From: Neoarius graeffei
Lineage: Eukaryota > Chordata > Actinopteri > Siluriformes > Ariidae
NCBI RefSeq assembly: GCF_027579695.1
Contig: NC_083572.1
Location: 19,862,561-19,926,560, forward strand
Reading direction: 5' to 3'
Length of the DNA stretch: 64,000 nucleotides
This document shows positions 51,808-64,000 of the stretch, piece after piece. A program made the position numbers and the translations under genes. The notes under the pieces were generated by a model, which searched no databases, was not told the origin of the DNA, and was given only the letters and a program-made list of their open reading frames with translations. Position 1 is the first letter of the stretch, and the number at the start of each line of letters is the position of its first letter.

Positions 51808-51933
51808 TGATTATTATTATTATTATTGGCTGGCTTTTTTTCATGGTATATCAGATATATTCCATTCAGCTAGAACTCGTCTTCGACTCGTCCAAGATCA
51901 TACTAGCTGAATGGAATACATCTGATATACCAC
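51769..51933. repeat. AAT/ATT microsatellite and adjacent short hairpin repeat
   Basis: (AAT)n at 51769-51805 turns into (ATT)n at 51810-51827, a self-complementary pair. Next, 51845-51933 is an inverted repeat: 'ggtatatcagat.tattccattcagcta' on each side of a CGTCTTCGACTCGTCC loop. Similar palindromic pieces are common in fish DNA. Confidence 0.75.
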
Positions 51934-53359
51934 TCAACACCAACCAATATTATTTAAATATATTTGTCGTTTTGTGTATAGTAAAGGTACAAAAAGCTCC
52001 GATTTTGGTTTCAGCAGCTGATATTAATCTATAAAGACATTTAAAGATAGACCGCATGCACCTTCACAAGAAAAAGATCCATACTAAAAGGTACAAAAGA
52101 TGTTCCCTTGATGGTACCACCCAGCAACAAAGAAAAGTACAGTTTGGTACCTTTATTCCTGAGGAGTGTACAATAAAAGGCCCACTTAGGAAACATTTCC
52201 TGTATGCTATTTAAACAGCTTCGGGACATGCAAACTTGAGCATGCAACAGTTCCACGCTGCTAATGCAGCCAAAAAACGCACACAACATCCCTCTTTTCA
52301 TCCACTACAGTGGCACGATCATGTAACATGAACCAATAACCAAAAACAGTGCCGCCCAGGCGTATAGGCCTATGGAGGAGCAGAGGGAGTGTGTGGAGAG
52401 TGTGTTTTCCCATGCGCTAGAGCAAAACACACGCACAATATGCTCTTTGGGCAAAGCCGCTTTATGCAACACTGATCGCCAGGTAAGACAGGCAGCCTAC
52501 ATGACTTATATAACAAAACAATCCCGTATCTTGTTTCCTTTCTCTGAAACCCACAAAGATTTTAAATCTCGCCGATCCCGCTACACTTCAGAGAGGATCC
52601 AAGAAGGGGATAAGGGGTAGGGTAGATGATTTGAGATGAAGCCATTCCACCTAGACATGCTAAATTAAATGCAAGTTGCCCTTCTTAAATCTCTCTTCAT
52701 TACCCTTAAAGAAATGTATTTTTAAATTACTGGCTCAGCTTCCACTTTTTATCTGTTCAGCAAGCAAAGAACAGGAGGGTGGATCAATAGCAGGAGGGAT
52801 GGAGAGGAGGGTGAGATGGCTGATGGAGATAATGCCCATCACTGGATCAAAAAAGGCAACAAAAACAAAAACAGCAGCAGCAGCAGGAGCAGAATTCAGA
52901 AGCAGAGACATACAGGCATAACGGTGCTTCAGGAAAAAGATAATGAAGTGTTCAAGACTGCCTATTTTACAGAAAGAAAGAAACAGATAAAGAATAAAAC
53001 ACATACAGCAGGGTCTAAAAGTCTGAACCTTCTTTATTCTTTTGTTCAATATTGGACAGACGATTTTAGCTTGAGTTAAAAATTCCTCTGGGGTAGTGAG
53101 CGCTCTATTGTGCCATTTTCTCATGTTTTGGTTGGGTGACTGGGCTGAAAATTGGAAGTTAATTTAATGTAATAATGTATGGCAAGATAATTAGGTTGTT
53201 AAGTGCTTTAAAAGAGACTACGGGAAGTGAACAAGTATGAAATTTCCAGGGAGAGAACGACTAATAAAGTTACACATGCAGTAACACATTGTGTTTGTGA
53301 GCTTGACAAAAAGTGAGTATGAGATCTGGTGCTCTGTCATCACATCTCAATAAAAATAT
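51934..53359. other. Intron DNA with a short dispersed repeat
   Basis: 52075-52170 shares 'catactaaaaggtacaaaag' and 'cttgatgg.a.ca' with 18765-18875. The rest has no recognised gene; the plus-strand frame at 52372-52620 lacks any domain I know. Confidence 0.45.
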
Positions 53360-54796
53360 TACAGAATGTGAAGAGTTATGAAGAATGTGAATAGAATGTG
53401 AAGATTTGCAAATCATGGATACCCTATATTTCATTGAAAATAGTACAAAGACAACATATCAAATGTTGAAACTCAGAATTTGTATTTTTTTTTTTTTTAA
53501 TATATGCACATTTTGAATTTGATGTCAGCAATACATTTCATAAAAGTTGGGACAGGGCAACAAAAGACTGAAAAAGTTGTGTAATGCTAAAAAAAAAATA
53601 ATGTGGTTAATTAACAACAGGTCAGTAACATGATTGGGTATAAAAAGAGCATCACGGAGAGGCGGAGTCTCTCAGAAGTAAAGATAGGGAGGGGTTCACT
53701 GCTCTGTGAAAGACTGCGTAAGAAAACAGTGCAACAATTTAAGAATAACGTTCCTCAATGTAAAATTGTAAAGAATTTAGGGATCACATCTATGGTACAT
53801 AATATCATTAAAAGATTCAGAGAATCTGGAGAAATCTCTGTATGCAAGAGACAAGGCTGAAAACGGACATTGGATGCCTGTGATCTTCAGGCCCTCAGGT
53901 GACACTGCATTAAAAGCAGACACGTGTCTGTAGTGGAAATCACTGTATGGGCTCAGGAACACTTCAGAAAACCATCATCTGTGAAAACAGTTCATTACTG
54001 CATCCACAAATGCAAGTTAAAACCAGATATAAACAATATCCAGAAACGCCGCCGCCTTCTCTGAGCCCGAGCTCTTTTACGATGGACTGAGGCAAAGTGG
54101 AAAATTGTCCCGAGGTCTGACGAATTAAAAGCAGAAATTCTTTTTAGAAATCATGGACACCACATCCTCCAGGTTAAAGAGGATAGGGACCATCCGGCTT
54201 GTTATCAGTGCACAGTTCAAAAGCCAGCATCTGTGATGGTATGAGGGTGCATTAGTGCACATGGCATTGGTAGCTTGTACATCTGGGAAGGCATCATTAA
54301 TGCTGAATGATTCATGTTTCAGAGCAATATGCTGCCATCCAGACAAAATCTATTTCAGGGAAGGCCTTCCTTCTTTCAGCAAGACAACGCCAAACAGCTT
54401 TCTGCACATATTAAAACTGAATCCGTAGTAAGAGAGTCTGGGTGCTAAACTGGCCTGCCTGCAGTCCAGACCTGTCTCCCATTTAAAACATTTGGCGCGT
54501 TATGAAGCGCAAAATACGACAAAGGAGACCCCAAACTGTTGAGCAGCTGAAATTGTATATCAGGCAATGCTCCTGTCTCAACCTTTTTTGAAATGTGTTG
54601 CTGACATCAAACTCAAAATGAGCATAAATTTTTCAAAAAACAAAATTTCTCAGTTTCAACATTCAATTTGTTGTCTTTGTACTATTTTCGATAAAATACA
54701 GGATTTCCACGATTTGCAAATTTTCGCATTCTGGGTTTTTTTTTGTTTGTTTTTTACAGTTTACCCAGCGTCCCAACTTTTGGAATTGGGGTTGTA
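53360..54796 (+). mobile_element. Degenerate Tc1-like transposon (same broad family as 43183)
   Basis: Contains 'acatatcaaatgttgaaact' near the left and '...cccaacttttggaattggggttgta' at 54796. The transposase is recognisable only in pieces: 53630-53860 ('[17 protein letters not shown]'), 'DHPACYQCTVQKPAS'-type text near 54188, and 'LPAVQTCLPF'-type remnants near 54460. Many frameshifts. Confidence 0.8.
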
Positions 54797-55042
54797 ATTG
54801 AAACTCTTTATTTTCTCGATATATGTTTCACTGCAAGGTGACATGTTGTGCCAATGTGCATGTCATATTACATGCCTCTTATACTGACTTAATTTAAACT
54901 GCACCAGTGATACACATATAACTACAATTAATTAAACTGCTGATGGTACTGGACTCAGACTTTTTGATCCTCCTGTATCCTGTAATGTCCCAGTATTGAG
55001 AAAGTAGCCTTTTTTTTGGACAGGCACTTTGGTGGCGTCCTA

Positions 55043-55228
<186 letters not shown>

Positions 55229-55799
55229 TTAGATAGAACACAGTGTAATATAGCAAAGTCAGTACAGGCTTGGTTTAGACTTGTAATTTAATTCCTGTTT
55301 TGTACTCGGCAGAGCATTATTGATTTTTGTACACAGTGCTTGCTTTTACTCAAAAAATATTGAATTAATTATAAATTTGGCCACACTCAGCAGTAAATCT
55401 ACGACAAAACTAAGGACTATTCTAAAAATGTAAAAACGACAATAAATATTAAATATACTGTACATTTTTTTTTACAATTCTGGTAAAACAGAAGTACTGA
55501 AATAAGGCTGTACATGTATAGGACAGTATGGCAAGTCAGAACAGCAATATTTATTGTAAAAAAAAAAATTCTTGCACAAACTTGACTATTTTTTTTTTAA
55601 TAACAGATAAAGCATTACACTTAATTTTTTTTTACGTCATACAAGTGTACCTCAGACCAGAATGTTTTCTCCATGTCCTAGCTCATAAGAAAGATAGATT
55701 TAGACACAGGCTCAGCCATTGTCCTGCACGCCTGAAACGGCTGGCTTGCTCAAGAGCCCAATACAGACTGATTAGCAGATCTGGGACTGCAAAGATCTA

Positions 55800-56099
<300 letters not shown>

Positions 56100-56508
56100 T
56101 CAGATGAGGTCATGCTTGCATGACATCTTGAAAGTCTGGAACCATTTGTTAAGTTTAATTGATTTTTTTTTTTTGAAAGTGTAACATGGTGCTCCATAAA
56201 GTTCTGTAACAGACTTCTTATTGTTCTTGGAAATGTAGTGGGTAGTGTGTAAACAAGACCTCCAACAATGAGACCATTCATGACCAAGACCAGAGTATAT
56301 CGAGACCAAGACAAGACCAAAACTTTGAGGGGTTGAGGCCATGTCAAGACCAGGACTGACCAGTGCATGTGAAGAGTGACAGCCATTAACAGGAACAAAA
56401 ATTCTCAAGACGTTGGGTAACGATCTTCAGCTGTATCTAGGAAAGGATTATGATATTGGGATGGGAAAGCTTTGTGCATTGGATCGAGCTAAATGGCACC
56501 GAATCCTA

Positions 56509-58093
56509 CAATGGTGCTTGAAAGTTTGTGAACCCTTTAGAATTTTCTATATTTCTGCATAAATATGACCTAAAACATCATCAGATTTTCACACAAGTCC
56601 TAAAAGTAGATAAAGAGAACCCAGTTAAACAAATGAGACAAAAATATTATACTTGGCCATTTATTTATTGAGGATAATGAGCCAATATTACATATCTGTG
56701 AGTGGCAAAAGTATGTGAACCTCTAGGATTAGCAGTTAATTTGAAGGTGAGATTAGAGTCAGGTGTTTTCAATCAATGGGATGACAATCAGGTGTGAGTG
56801 GGCACCCTGTTTTATTTAAAGAACAGGGATCTATCATAGTCTGATCTTCACAACACATGTTTGTGGAAGTGTCTCATGGCACGAACAAAGGAGATTTCTG
56901 AGGACCTCAGAAAAAGCGTTGTTGATGCTCATCAGGCTGGAAAAGGTTACAAAACCATGTCTAAAGAGTTTGGACTCCACCAATCCATAGGTCAGACAGA
57001 TTGTGTACAAATGGAGGAAATTCAAGACCACTGTTACCCTCCCCAGGAGTGGTCGACCAAGACCACTCCAAGAGCAAGGTGTGTAATAGTCACACAAGGT
57101 CACAAAGGACCCCAGGGTAACTTCTAAGCAACTGAAGGCCTCTCTCACATTGGCTAATGTTAATGTTCATGAGTCCACCATCAGGAGAACACTGAACAGC
57201 AGGGTTGCAAGGAGAAAGCCACTGCTCTCCAAAAAGAACATTGCTGCTCATCTGCAGTTTGCTAAAGATCATGTGGACAAGCCAGAGGGCTATTGGAAAA
57301 ATGTTTTGTGGAGGGATGAGACCAACATAGAACTTTTTGGTTTAAATGAGAAGCGTTATGTTTAAAGAAAGGAAAACACTTCATTCCAGCATAAGAACCT
57401 TACCCCACCTGTGAAATATGGTGGTGGTAGTATCATGGTTTGGGCCTGTTTTGCTGCATCTGGGCCAGGACGGCTTGCCATCATTGATGGAACAATGAAT
57501 TCTGAATTATACCAGCGAATTTTAAAGGAAAATGTCAGGACATCTGTCCATGAACTGAATCTCAAGAGAAGGTGGGTCATGCAGCAAGACAACGACCCTA
57601 AGCACAAAAGTCGTTCTACCAAAGAATGGTTAAAGAAGAATAAATTTAATGTTCTGGAATGGCCAAGTCAAAGTCCTGACCTTAATCCAATCGAAATGTT
57701 GTGGAAGGACCTGAAGCAAGCAGTTCATGTGAGGAAATCCACCAACATCCCAGAGTTGAAGCTGTTCTGTACGGAGAAATGGGCTAAAATTCCTCCAAGC
57801 CAGTGTGCTCAACAGTTACTGGAAACGTTTAGTTGCAGTTGTTGCTGCACAAGGGGGTCACACCAGATACTGAAAGCAAAGGTTCACATACTTTTGCCAC
57901 TCACAGATATGTAATATTGGATCATTTTCCTCAATAAATAAATAACCAAGTATAATATTTTTGTCTCATTTGTTTAACTGGGTTCTCTTTATCGACTTTT
58001 AGGACTCGTGTGAAAACCTGATGATGTTTTAGGTCATATTTATGCAGAAATATAGAAAATTCTAAAGGGTTCACAAACTTTCAAGCACCACTG
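56509..58093 (+). mobile_element. Tc1-like transposon (a fourth family, 1585 bp) in an INPP4 intron
   Basis: Ends CAATGGTGCTTGAAAGTTTG and the inverse of ...CAAACTTTCAAGCACCACTG, with TA at 56507-56508 and 58094-58095. The inverted repeats are about 200 bp. It is inserted between INPP4 exons 58497-58594 and 55872-55984, in opposite orientation to the gene. Confidence 0.9.
56879..57870 (+). pseudogene. Tc1-like transposase, frameshifted
   Basis: Starts 'MARTKEISEDLRKSVVDAHQ' (HTH) and continues in another frame with 'VHESTIRRTLNSRVARRKPL' and 'NVLWRDETNIELFG' (first D). The frame at 57411-57914 has 'GGGSIMVWACFAASGPGRLA', 'MQQDNDPKHKS' (second D) and 'EWPSQSPDLNPIEMLWKDLK' (E). Catalytic residues survive, but a stop after 'EKRYV' and at least two frameshifts inactivate it. 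Confidence 0.9.
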
Positions 58094-58496
58094 TATGCTC
58101 CGCCAACCAACGATTAAGAGATTGTGAGCAGGCAGACCCATCGCAAGATGGATGAAGATCTGACCAAGGTACAAGCACTGAGTCACAATACTGGTTGCAT
58201 ATGAAGCAGGAAGATTTACAACCAATCACAGTAATAATGTGAACAAATAAATCAGACAATGCACAAGCAATTCAATGATAACCCCATAGTTGTGGTCTTG
58301 ACCGGTCTCAAAATAAAATCCTGAGTCCTCTGTGTCTGACACTGAGACAAGCCCGAGTGAAAATGCAGTTAATTCCAAGATGAGTCAGAGACCTTTAAAA
58401 AGTGGTCTTGAGACCGGTTTCGAAATCAAGACCGATCTCAAGTATTGCACCACTAGTCAGGAGATTAGGGGACACAAAGAACATGCGGTGACTCAC

Positions 58497-58594
58497 AGTC
58501 ATCTGGTAAAACCTCCTTGAACTGTTCATAGTAGGAATTCAGACGTCCCAGACTCTCAGAATTAATGATCTCTTGCAGGGACGTGTCCCCGATC
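58497..58594 (-). CDS. INPP4A: INPP4 exon (98 bp)
   Basis: The acceptor 'gtgtccag' precedes 58594; the donor GTGAGTCA follows 58497. One base completes a lysine codon (AA|G) from the preceding exon; one base (T) is left for the next. It reads '[20 protein letters not shown]' and '[12 protein letters not shown]'. This helical segment precedes the phosphatase core in INPP4 enzymes. Confidence 0.95.
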
Positions 58595-58782
58595 CTGGAC
58601 ACACAACAAAGTTATGTACAGTATGCAGAGCAAGTTGTACAGAGACACTGAAAAGGTGTGTTTAATTATTCGTAAATAACAGTGTTGACACAAACCAAAA
58701 TTGAGTAACTGAAGTAAATGTTAATAAGGTTATTACAGGTATTGGTGTTACTACATTATAAACATAGTATAACAGAACTCAC

Positions 58783-59050
58783 TTCTCAGCGAGCGTTTGC
58801 TGCTCATTGATGCCAACATTGAAGTGAACAGGCTGCACGCGCAGAAGCATGCCGTTCTGAATTTCCCGTGGCAGCGCATCGAACATGGTCCCTGGCAGTG
58901 GAATGCGCACGTTAAAGCCGTCGCGGTTCCCCGTGATCACAGGCAGCATGTCCGGAGAGGATGTCGACACAGCCTGAGTCACCTTAAATGTTACGTTCCT
59001 TAAGTCCATGATCCCCACACTCATATCCTCAAGCATGGCTAGTTCCTCTC
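58783..59050 (-). CDS. INPP4A: INPP4 exon (268 bp)
   Basis: The acceptor 'cacattgtag' precedes 59050; the donor GTGAGTTC follows 58783. Two bases complete a glycine codon from the previous exon and two (AA) are left over. It reads '[20 protein letters not shown]', '[20 protein letters not shown]', '[20 protein letters not shown]' and '[20 protein letters not shown]'. These strings are strongly conserved in the INPP4 family, which is the basis of the gene assignment. Confidence 0.95.
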
Positions 59051-59328
59051 CTACAATGTGCACATGCACACACCACACACACAAAACATATCTTACTAGC
59101 ATACAGCTAAGCAGTGAAAATTTGCTTAAGGGCCCAGTAACAGTGGTTACCTGGCAACCCTGGGATGTAAAAGAACAACCTTCCAGCCACATATTCAACC
59201 ATTAAAATGTTAAATAAAATATTTAGCTTAACAGTCACACACTTAACTGTGCTACTTCAGAATTAGATCAGATACAGATCATCTGGACATGTATACAGTG
59301 CACACAGAACGGTCGCGATGCTTTAAGT

Positions 59329-60923
<1,595 letters not shown>

Positions 60924-60972
60924 CTAGAGAGAGAAGGAGGAAACAAAGAAGTGTATATTACAGTATATATTA

Positions 60973-61508
60973 GACACTCACTGCCCACTTTATTAGGTAC
61001 ACCCATCCACCTGCTGTTTTATGCGGTTATCTAATTAGCCAATCCCTTGACAGCAGCACAATACAGAAAATCGTATAGATACAAATCAAGAGCTTCAGTT
61101 CATGTTCACTTCAAACATCCAAATGGGAGAAACTGTGATCTTAAAGTATGACTTTCACTAAGGCATGGGTGTTGGTGCCAGATGGACTGGTTTGAGTATT
61201 TCAGAAACTTGATCTCCTGGGATTTTCATACACAGAGTGGAGCAGAAAACAAAAAACATTGAGTGAGAAATGACAGTTCTGTGAGTGGAAATGCCTTGTT
61301 GATAAGAGAGGTCAGAGGAAAATGGCTAGATTGGTTTGATTTGCCAGGAAGGATATAATAACTCATAGCAACTCTTTACAACCATGGTGAGCAGAAAAGC
61401 ATCTCAACATGCAGCGGCAGAACAGCACATAGTGTTCCACTCCTGCCAGCCAAGAACAGGAAACTTAGAATCAAGAACAAGTTCCTATTAAAGTGGCCGG
61501 TGAGTGTA
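60973..61508. mobile_element. Short TIR transposon
   Basis: Left end ACACTCACTGCCCACTTTAT followed by 'taggtacac' and right end ...TATTAAAGTGGCCGGTGAGTGTA form terminal inverted repeats. This end sequence is a common fish repeat. The 535-bp body has no intact transposase. Confidence 0.8.
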
Positions 61509-62599
61509 CGATATTACATAACTACCTCACAACCTGCATCAATTTATTTCACTAACATAAAGAAACTTTGGATCACATTTTTGGTCACTAATTCCAGTGT
61601 GCAAACCCTCACCAGCTCCTCACCTTTAAACACAGGCTTGCCCTTGTATTAGCAAGCACTAACTTACTGAGCTAGCTAGTTAGACATACTACTACTCTGT
61701 TGCATTGTCTAGCTAACAAAATTTGCTCAACGTTACCATGGAAGCAATTTCTGGTAATCTAAGTGCTAACCACTACATTCTATCCACATTCACTGGACAT
61801 GAGCAATTGCGCACTCTGATTGGCTACTCTACTACTAGGCTATCAGCTCATACTGTGAGTAGAGAAAAACAAAATGGTGGAGAGCATCAAGTCAGATACA
61901 TTACTTTATCAAGTATTTAAAAGAAACAGAAATAGCGAAAAGAATATAGTCCCCCCCCCAATATCTCCTGTTCCACACTCAAGCCCAGTCGGTGGCAGTA
62001 ATGCACCTTTACTTTGGTTTGCCAATCGCCAAAACAACCCTAAAGAAGAACAACAACATGGAAGAGCATCACACAGTACTGTGCATCCTATTTTTTTCCC
62101 ATACAAACTGTTATAAATTTCTATTTTATGATTTCTACATTATCGAGTCAGTACAAAAACATTATAGAGTTCCAAATGTTAGTTTTCCAGTAAAAATTAA
62201 ATGCTAAAGAAAAAAAATGTGTTTGTATCTGAGCGGCATATTACAAAAGAGCCCACTTTTAAGAATAAAAAAAGAAAACATAATGAAGGCTACTGGGTTT
62301 TGGCGCAAAATTAATAAGCGAGTGTGACAGTCAAAGTGTTCAGAAGAACTGTGGCTGATTCTGTAAGATACTCAGTAAACATACAGCTCATTTCCTTATA
62401 AAACTGCACTCATTGTACCTGAGACTACAATTTTTTTTAAAGGGTCATCTCACACCAAATACTGACTTTGTTTCATTGATTACGGATTACTGATTACTAT
62501 TCATAGTATTTTTTAACGTTGAAATATTTAATTTAATTATTTTTAAGCCATTTTTGGTCTACAGCATTTTTTTTACATGTGCCTAAGACTTTTGCACAG

Positions 62600-62633
<34 letters not shown>

Positions 62634-63314
62634 TATAACAACATTACAATCTAATAATTCACGAAGAAAGATACTCGCTGCTTTCACAGTACCTCTGCAT
62701 TGTGAAAGCGTGGGTTGTGCTGCACTTTTCCTCCAGTGCACACAAATCTCAAGGTTTCAAGGATGTGTCCCAAACCAAACAAGGCACACTAAGTAGTATA
62801 CCTACGGTAACTAGTAATGATGCCAGGTGTTACGACATACTATTTAGTATGATAGTACGCAATTTGGGGTGAAGCCTCGTTATTTATGATAGCTCAAGGT
62901 TACAGAAGCGTTATGAGAATAAATTGTGCAGATTAATGTTGCTGTTACAGTTACTGAGTATCACATAAAAGAGCAAAACCTCTCAGCAATAGCTTGTATA
63001 CCTTTTAGCCAGGCAACTGACTTTCACTGTGACTGCCTGATCAAGCAGCAGTGCCCGTGCGTCATGACCTGCCTCGGTCTGATCATAAGCAGTACATAAT
63101 CTACAGAATAAACTCATCAACTAGCGTAAGCCAGCCAGATGAAATATAAGGTCTGGTTGAAGGGAAATAACTTGCTCTGCTGTAAACCCACAGCTTGGTG
63201 CATGCACTGGAAGGCTTTTGAGGTTAATTATCAATTTTCCGACTAATCTGGGAAGGTTGGCAATGTTAGCATTGGCGGCGGCAACCCCCCGTCCCTGTCT
63301 GTCCTTCTGAGTTA
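61509..63314. other. INPP4 intron with small repeats
   Basis: 61945-62070 is a short dispersed repeat ('agtcggtggcagtaatgcac' to an AAGAAGAACAAC end), inversely related to 33450-33515. (GT)n at 62602-62628. No further INPP4 exon was recognised. Confidence 0.55.
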
Positions 63315-64000
63315 CAACCCCGATTCCAAAAAAGTTGGGACAAAGTACAAATTGTAAATAAAAACAAAATGCAATAATTTACAAATCTCAAAAACTGATA
63401 TTGTATTCACAATAGAACATAGACAATATATCAAATGTCAAAAGTGAGACATTTTGAAATTTCATGCCAAATATTGGCTCATTTGAAATTTCATGACAGC
63501 AACACATCTCAAAAAAGTTGGGACAGGGGCAATAAGAGGCTGGAAAAGTTAAAGGTACAAAAAAGGAACAGCTGGAAGACCAAATTGCAACTCATTAGGT
63601 CAATTGGCAATAGGTCATTAACATGACTGGGTATAAAAAGAGCATCTTGGAGTGGCAGCGGCTCTCAGAAGTAAAGATGGGAAGAGGATCATCAATCCCC
63701 TTAATTCTGCGCCGACAAACAGTGGAGCAATATCAGAAAGGAGTTCGGCAGTGTACAATTGCAAAGAGTTTGAACATATCATCATCTACAGTGCATAATA
63801 TCATCAAAAAATTCAGAGAATCTGGAAGAATCTCTGTGTGTAAGGGTCAAGGCCGGAAAACCATACTGGGTGCCCATGATCTTCGGGCCCTTAGACGGCA
63901 CTGCATCACATACAGGCATGCTTCTGTATTGGAAATCACAAAATGGGCTCAGGAATATTTCCAGAGAACATTATCTGTGAACACAATTCACCGTGCCATC
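63315..64000 (+). mobile_element. Tc1-like transposon, close relative of 43183-44784, cut by window edge
   Basis: TA at 63313-63314, then CAACCCCGATTCCAAAAAAG and the same inverted-repeat and leader sequence as the 43-kb copy. The left half only is visible. Confidence 0.9.
63677..64000 (+). CDS. Tc1-like transposase, N-terminal 108 codons, open at window end
   Basis: ATG at 63677, same start as in the 43-kb copy, opens 'MGRGSSIPLILRRQTVEQYQ' and is uninterrupted to base 64000. At codon 24 it has CGG where the other copy has TGA. It carries the paired-like HTH ('[19 protein letters not shown]', '[10 protein letters not shown]') and the second helix set ('[16 protein letters not shown]'). The catalytic DDE part is outside the window, so integrity of the whole gene is unknown. 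Confidence 0.9.
   Translation, partial: MGRGSSIPLILRRQTVEQYQKGVRQCTIAKSLNISSSTVHNIIKKFRESGRISVCKGQGRKTILGAHDLRALRRHCITYRHASVLEITKWAQEYFQRTLSVNTIHRAI

Noticed and set aside
51769..51830. Asparagine/isoleucine-rich peptide frame
   Set aside because: Pure AAT/ATT microsatellite translation.
52372..52620. Plus-strand 82-codon frame as a host gene
   Set aside because: No domain, no splice partners, and it lies antisense inside the INPP4 intron.
63435..63626. A 63-codon frame repeated almost unchanged at 44473-44664 (minus)
   Set aside because: It lies in the leader and inverted repeat of a Tc1 element; conservation reflects the DNA repeat, and the transposase starts later at its own ATG.

Overview
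The window looks like a repeat-rich teleost nuclear genome. Fish-type repeats are dense: many Tc1-like transposons, tRNA-headed SINEs, hAT elements, non-LTR retrotransposon fragments, and two very different Ty3/gypsy-type LTR retrotransposons. There are no operons, ribosome binding sites or CRISPR arrays. A catfish-like or other otophysan fish fits the repeat flavour, but this is only an impression.

The one clear host gene is on the minus strand. Between 60.9 and 34.6 kb lie seven coding exons for the C-terminal half of an inositol polyphosphate 4-phosphatase (INPP4A, or possibly INPP4B). Five internal exons (60800-60923, 58783-59050, 58497-58594, 55872-55984, 55044-55198) join in phase; the last carries the CX5R catalytic motif. 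Two alternative last exons follow, both in the right phase: one ends in a hydrophobic transmembrane-like tail (42145-42325), the other in the soluble tail ending KVET (34604-34736). Introns are packed with transposons, and one hAT element starts six bases from an exon edge. The 5' half of the gene lies beyond 64 kb.

Region by region. 0-10 kb: decayed Tc1, TIR elements, an R2-like non-LTR retrotransposon with a restriction-like endonuclease, an L2-like LINE split by a SINE, and a possible YqaJ-family exon. 10.4-14.4 kb: a decayed minus-strand Ty3/gypsy element with the unusual order protease-integrase-RT-RNase H (Gmr1 type). 14.4-22 kb: SINEs, tandem and foldback repeats, otherwise little. 22.0-33.1 kb: a second Gmr1-type element, on the plus strand, with both LTRs and near-matching 5-bp target duplications. 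Its gag resembles the SCAN domain. The middle of its pol (end of integrase, start of RT) is missing, and in its place is an intron-like stretch plus a long HECT E3-ligase-like exon of the G2E3-like type, which runs in frame into RT-RNase H. Inside that exon sits a complete young chromovirus (24676-29969) with identical 475-bp LTRs, a GCCTG target duplication, a self-priming site, a -1 frameshift heptamer and open gag and pol. 33.1-64 kb: the INPP4 region with Tc1, hAT and SINE insertions, a 305-bp palindrome built from inverted Gmr1 LTR ends, and an AAAG microsatellite/135-bp compound array.

The most unusual object is the nested structure at 22-33 kb: a retrotransposon that appears to have taken up a host HECT gene segment in sense orientation, later hit by a self-priming chromovirus whose 3' LTR promoter now faces the HECT-RT reading frame. 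All family assignments come from reading motifs by eye; no database search was run.
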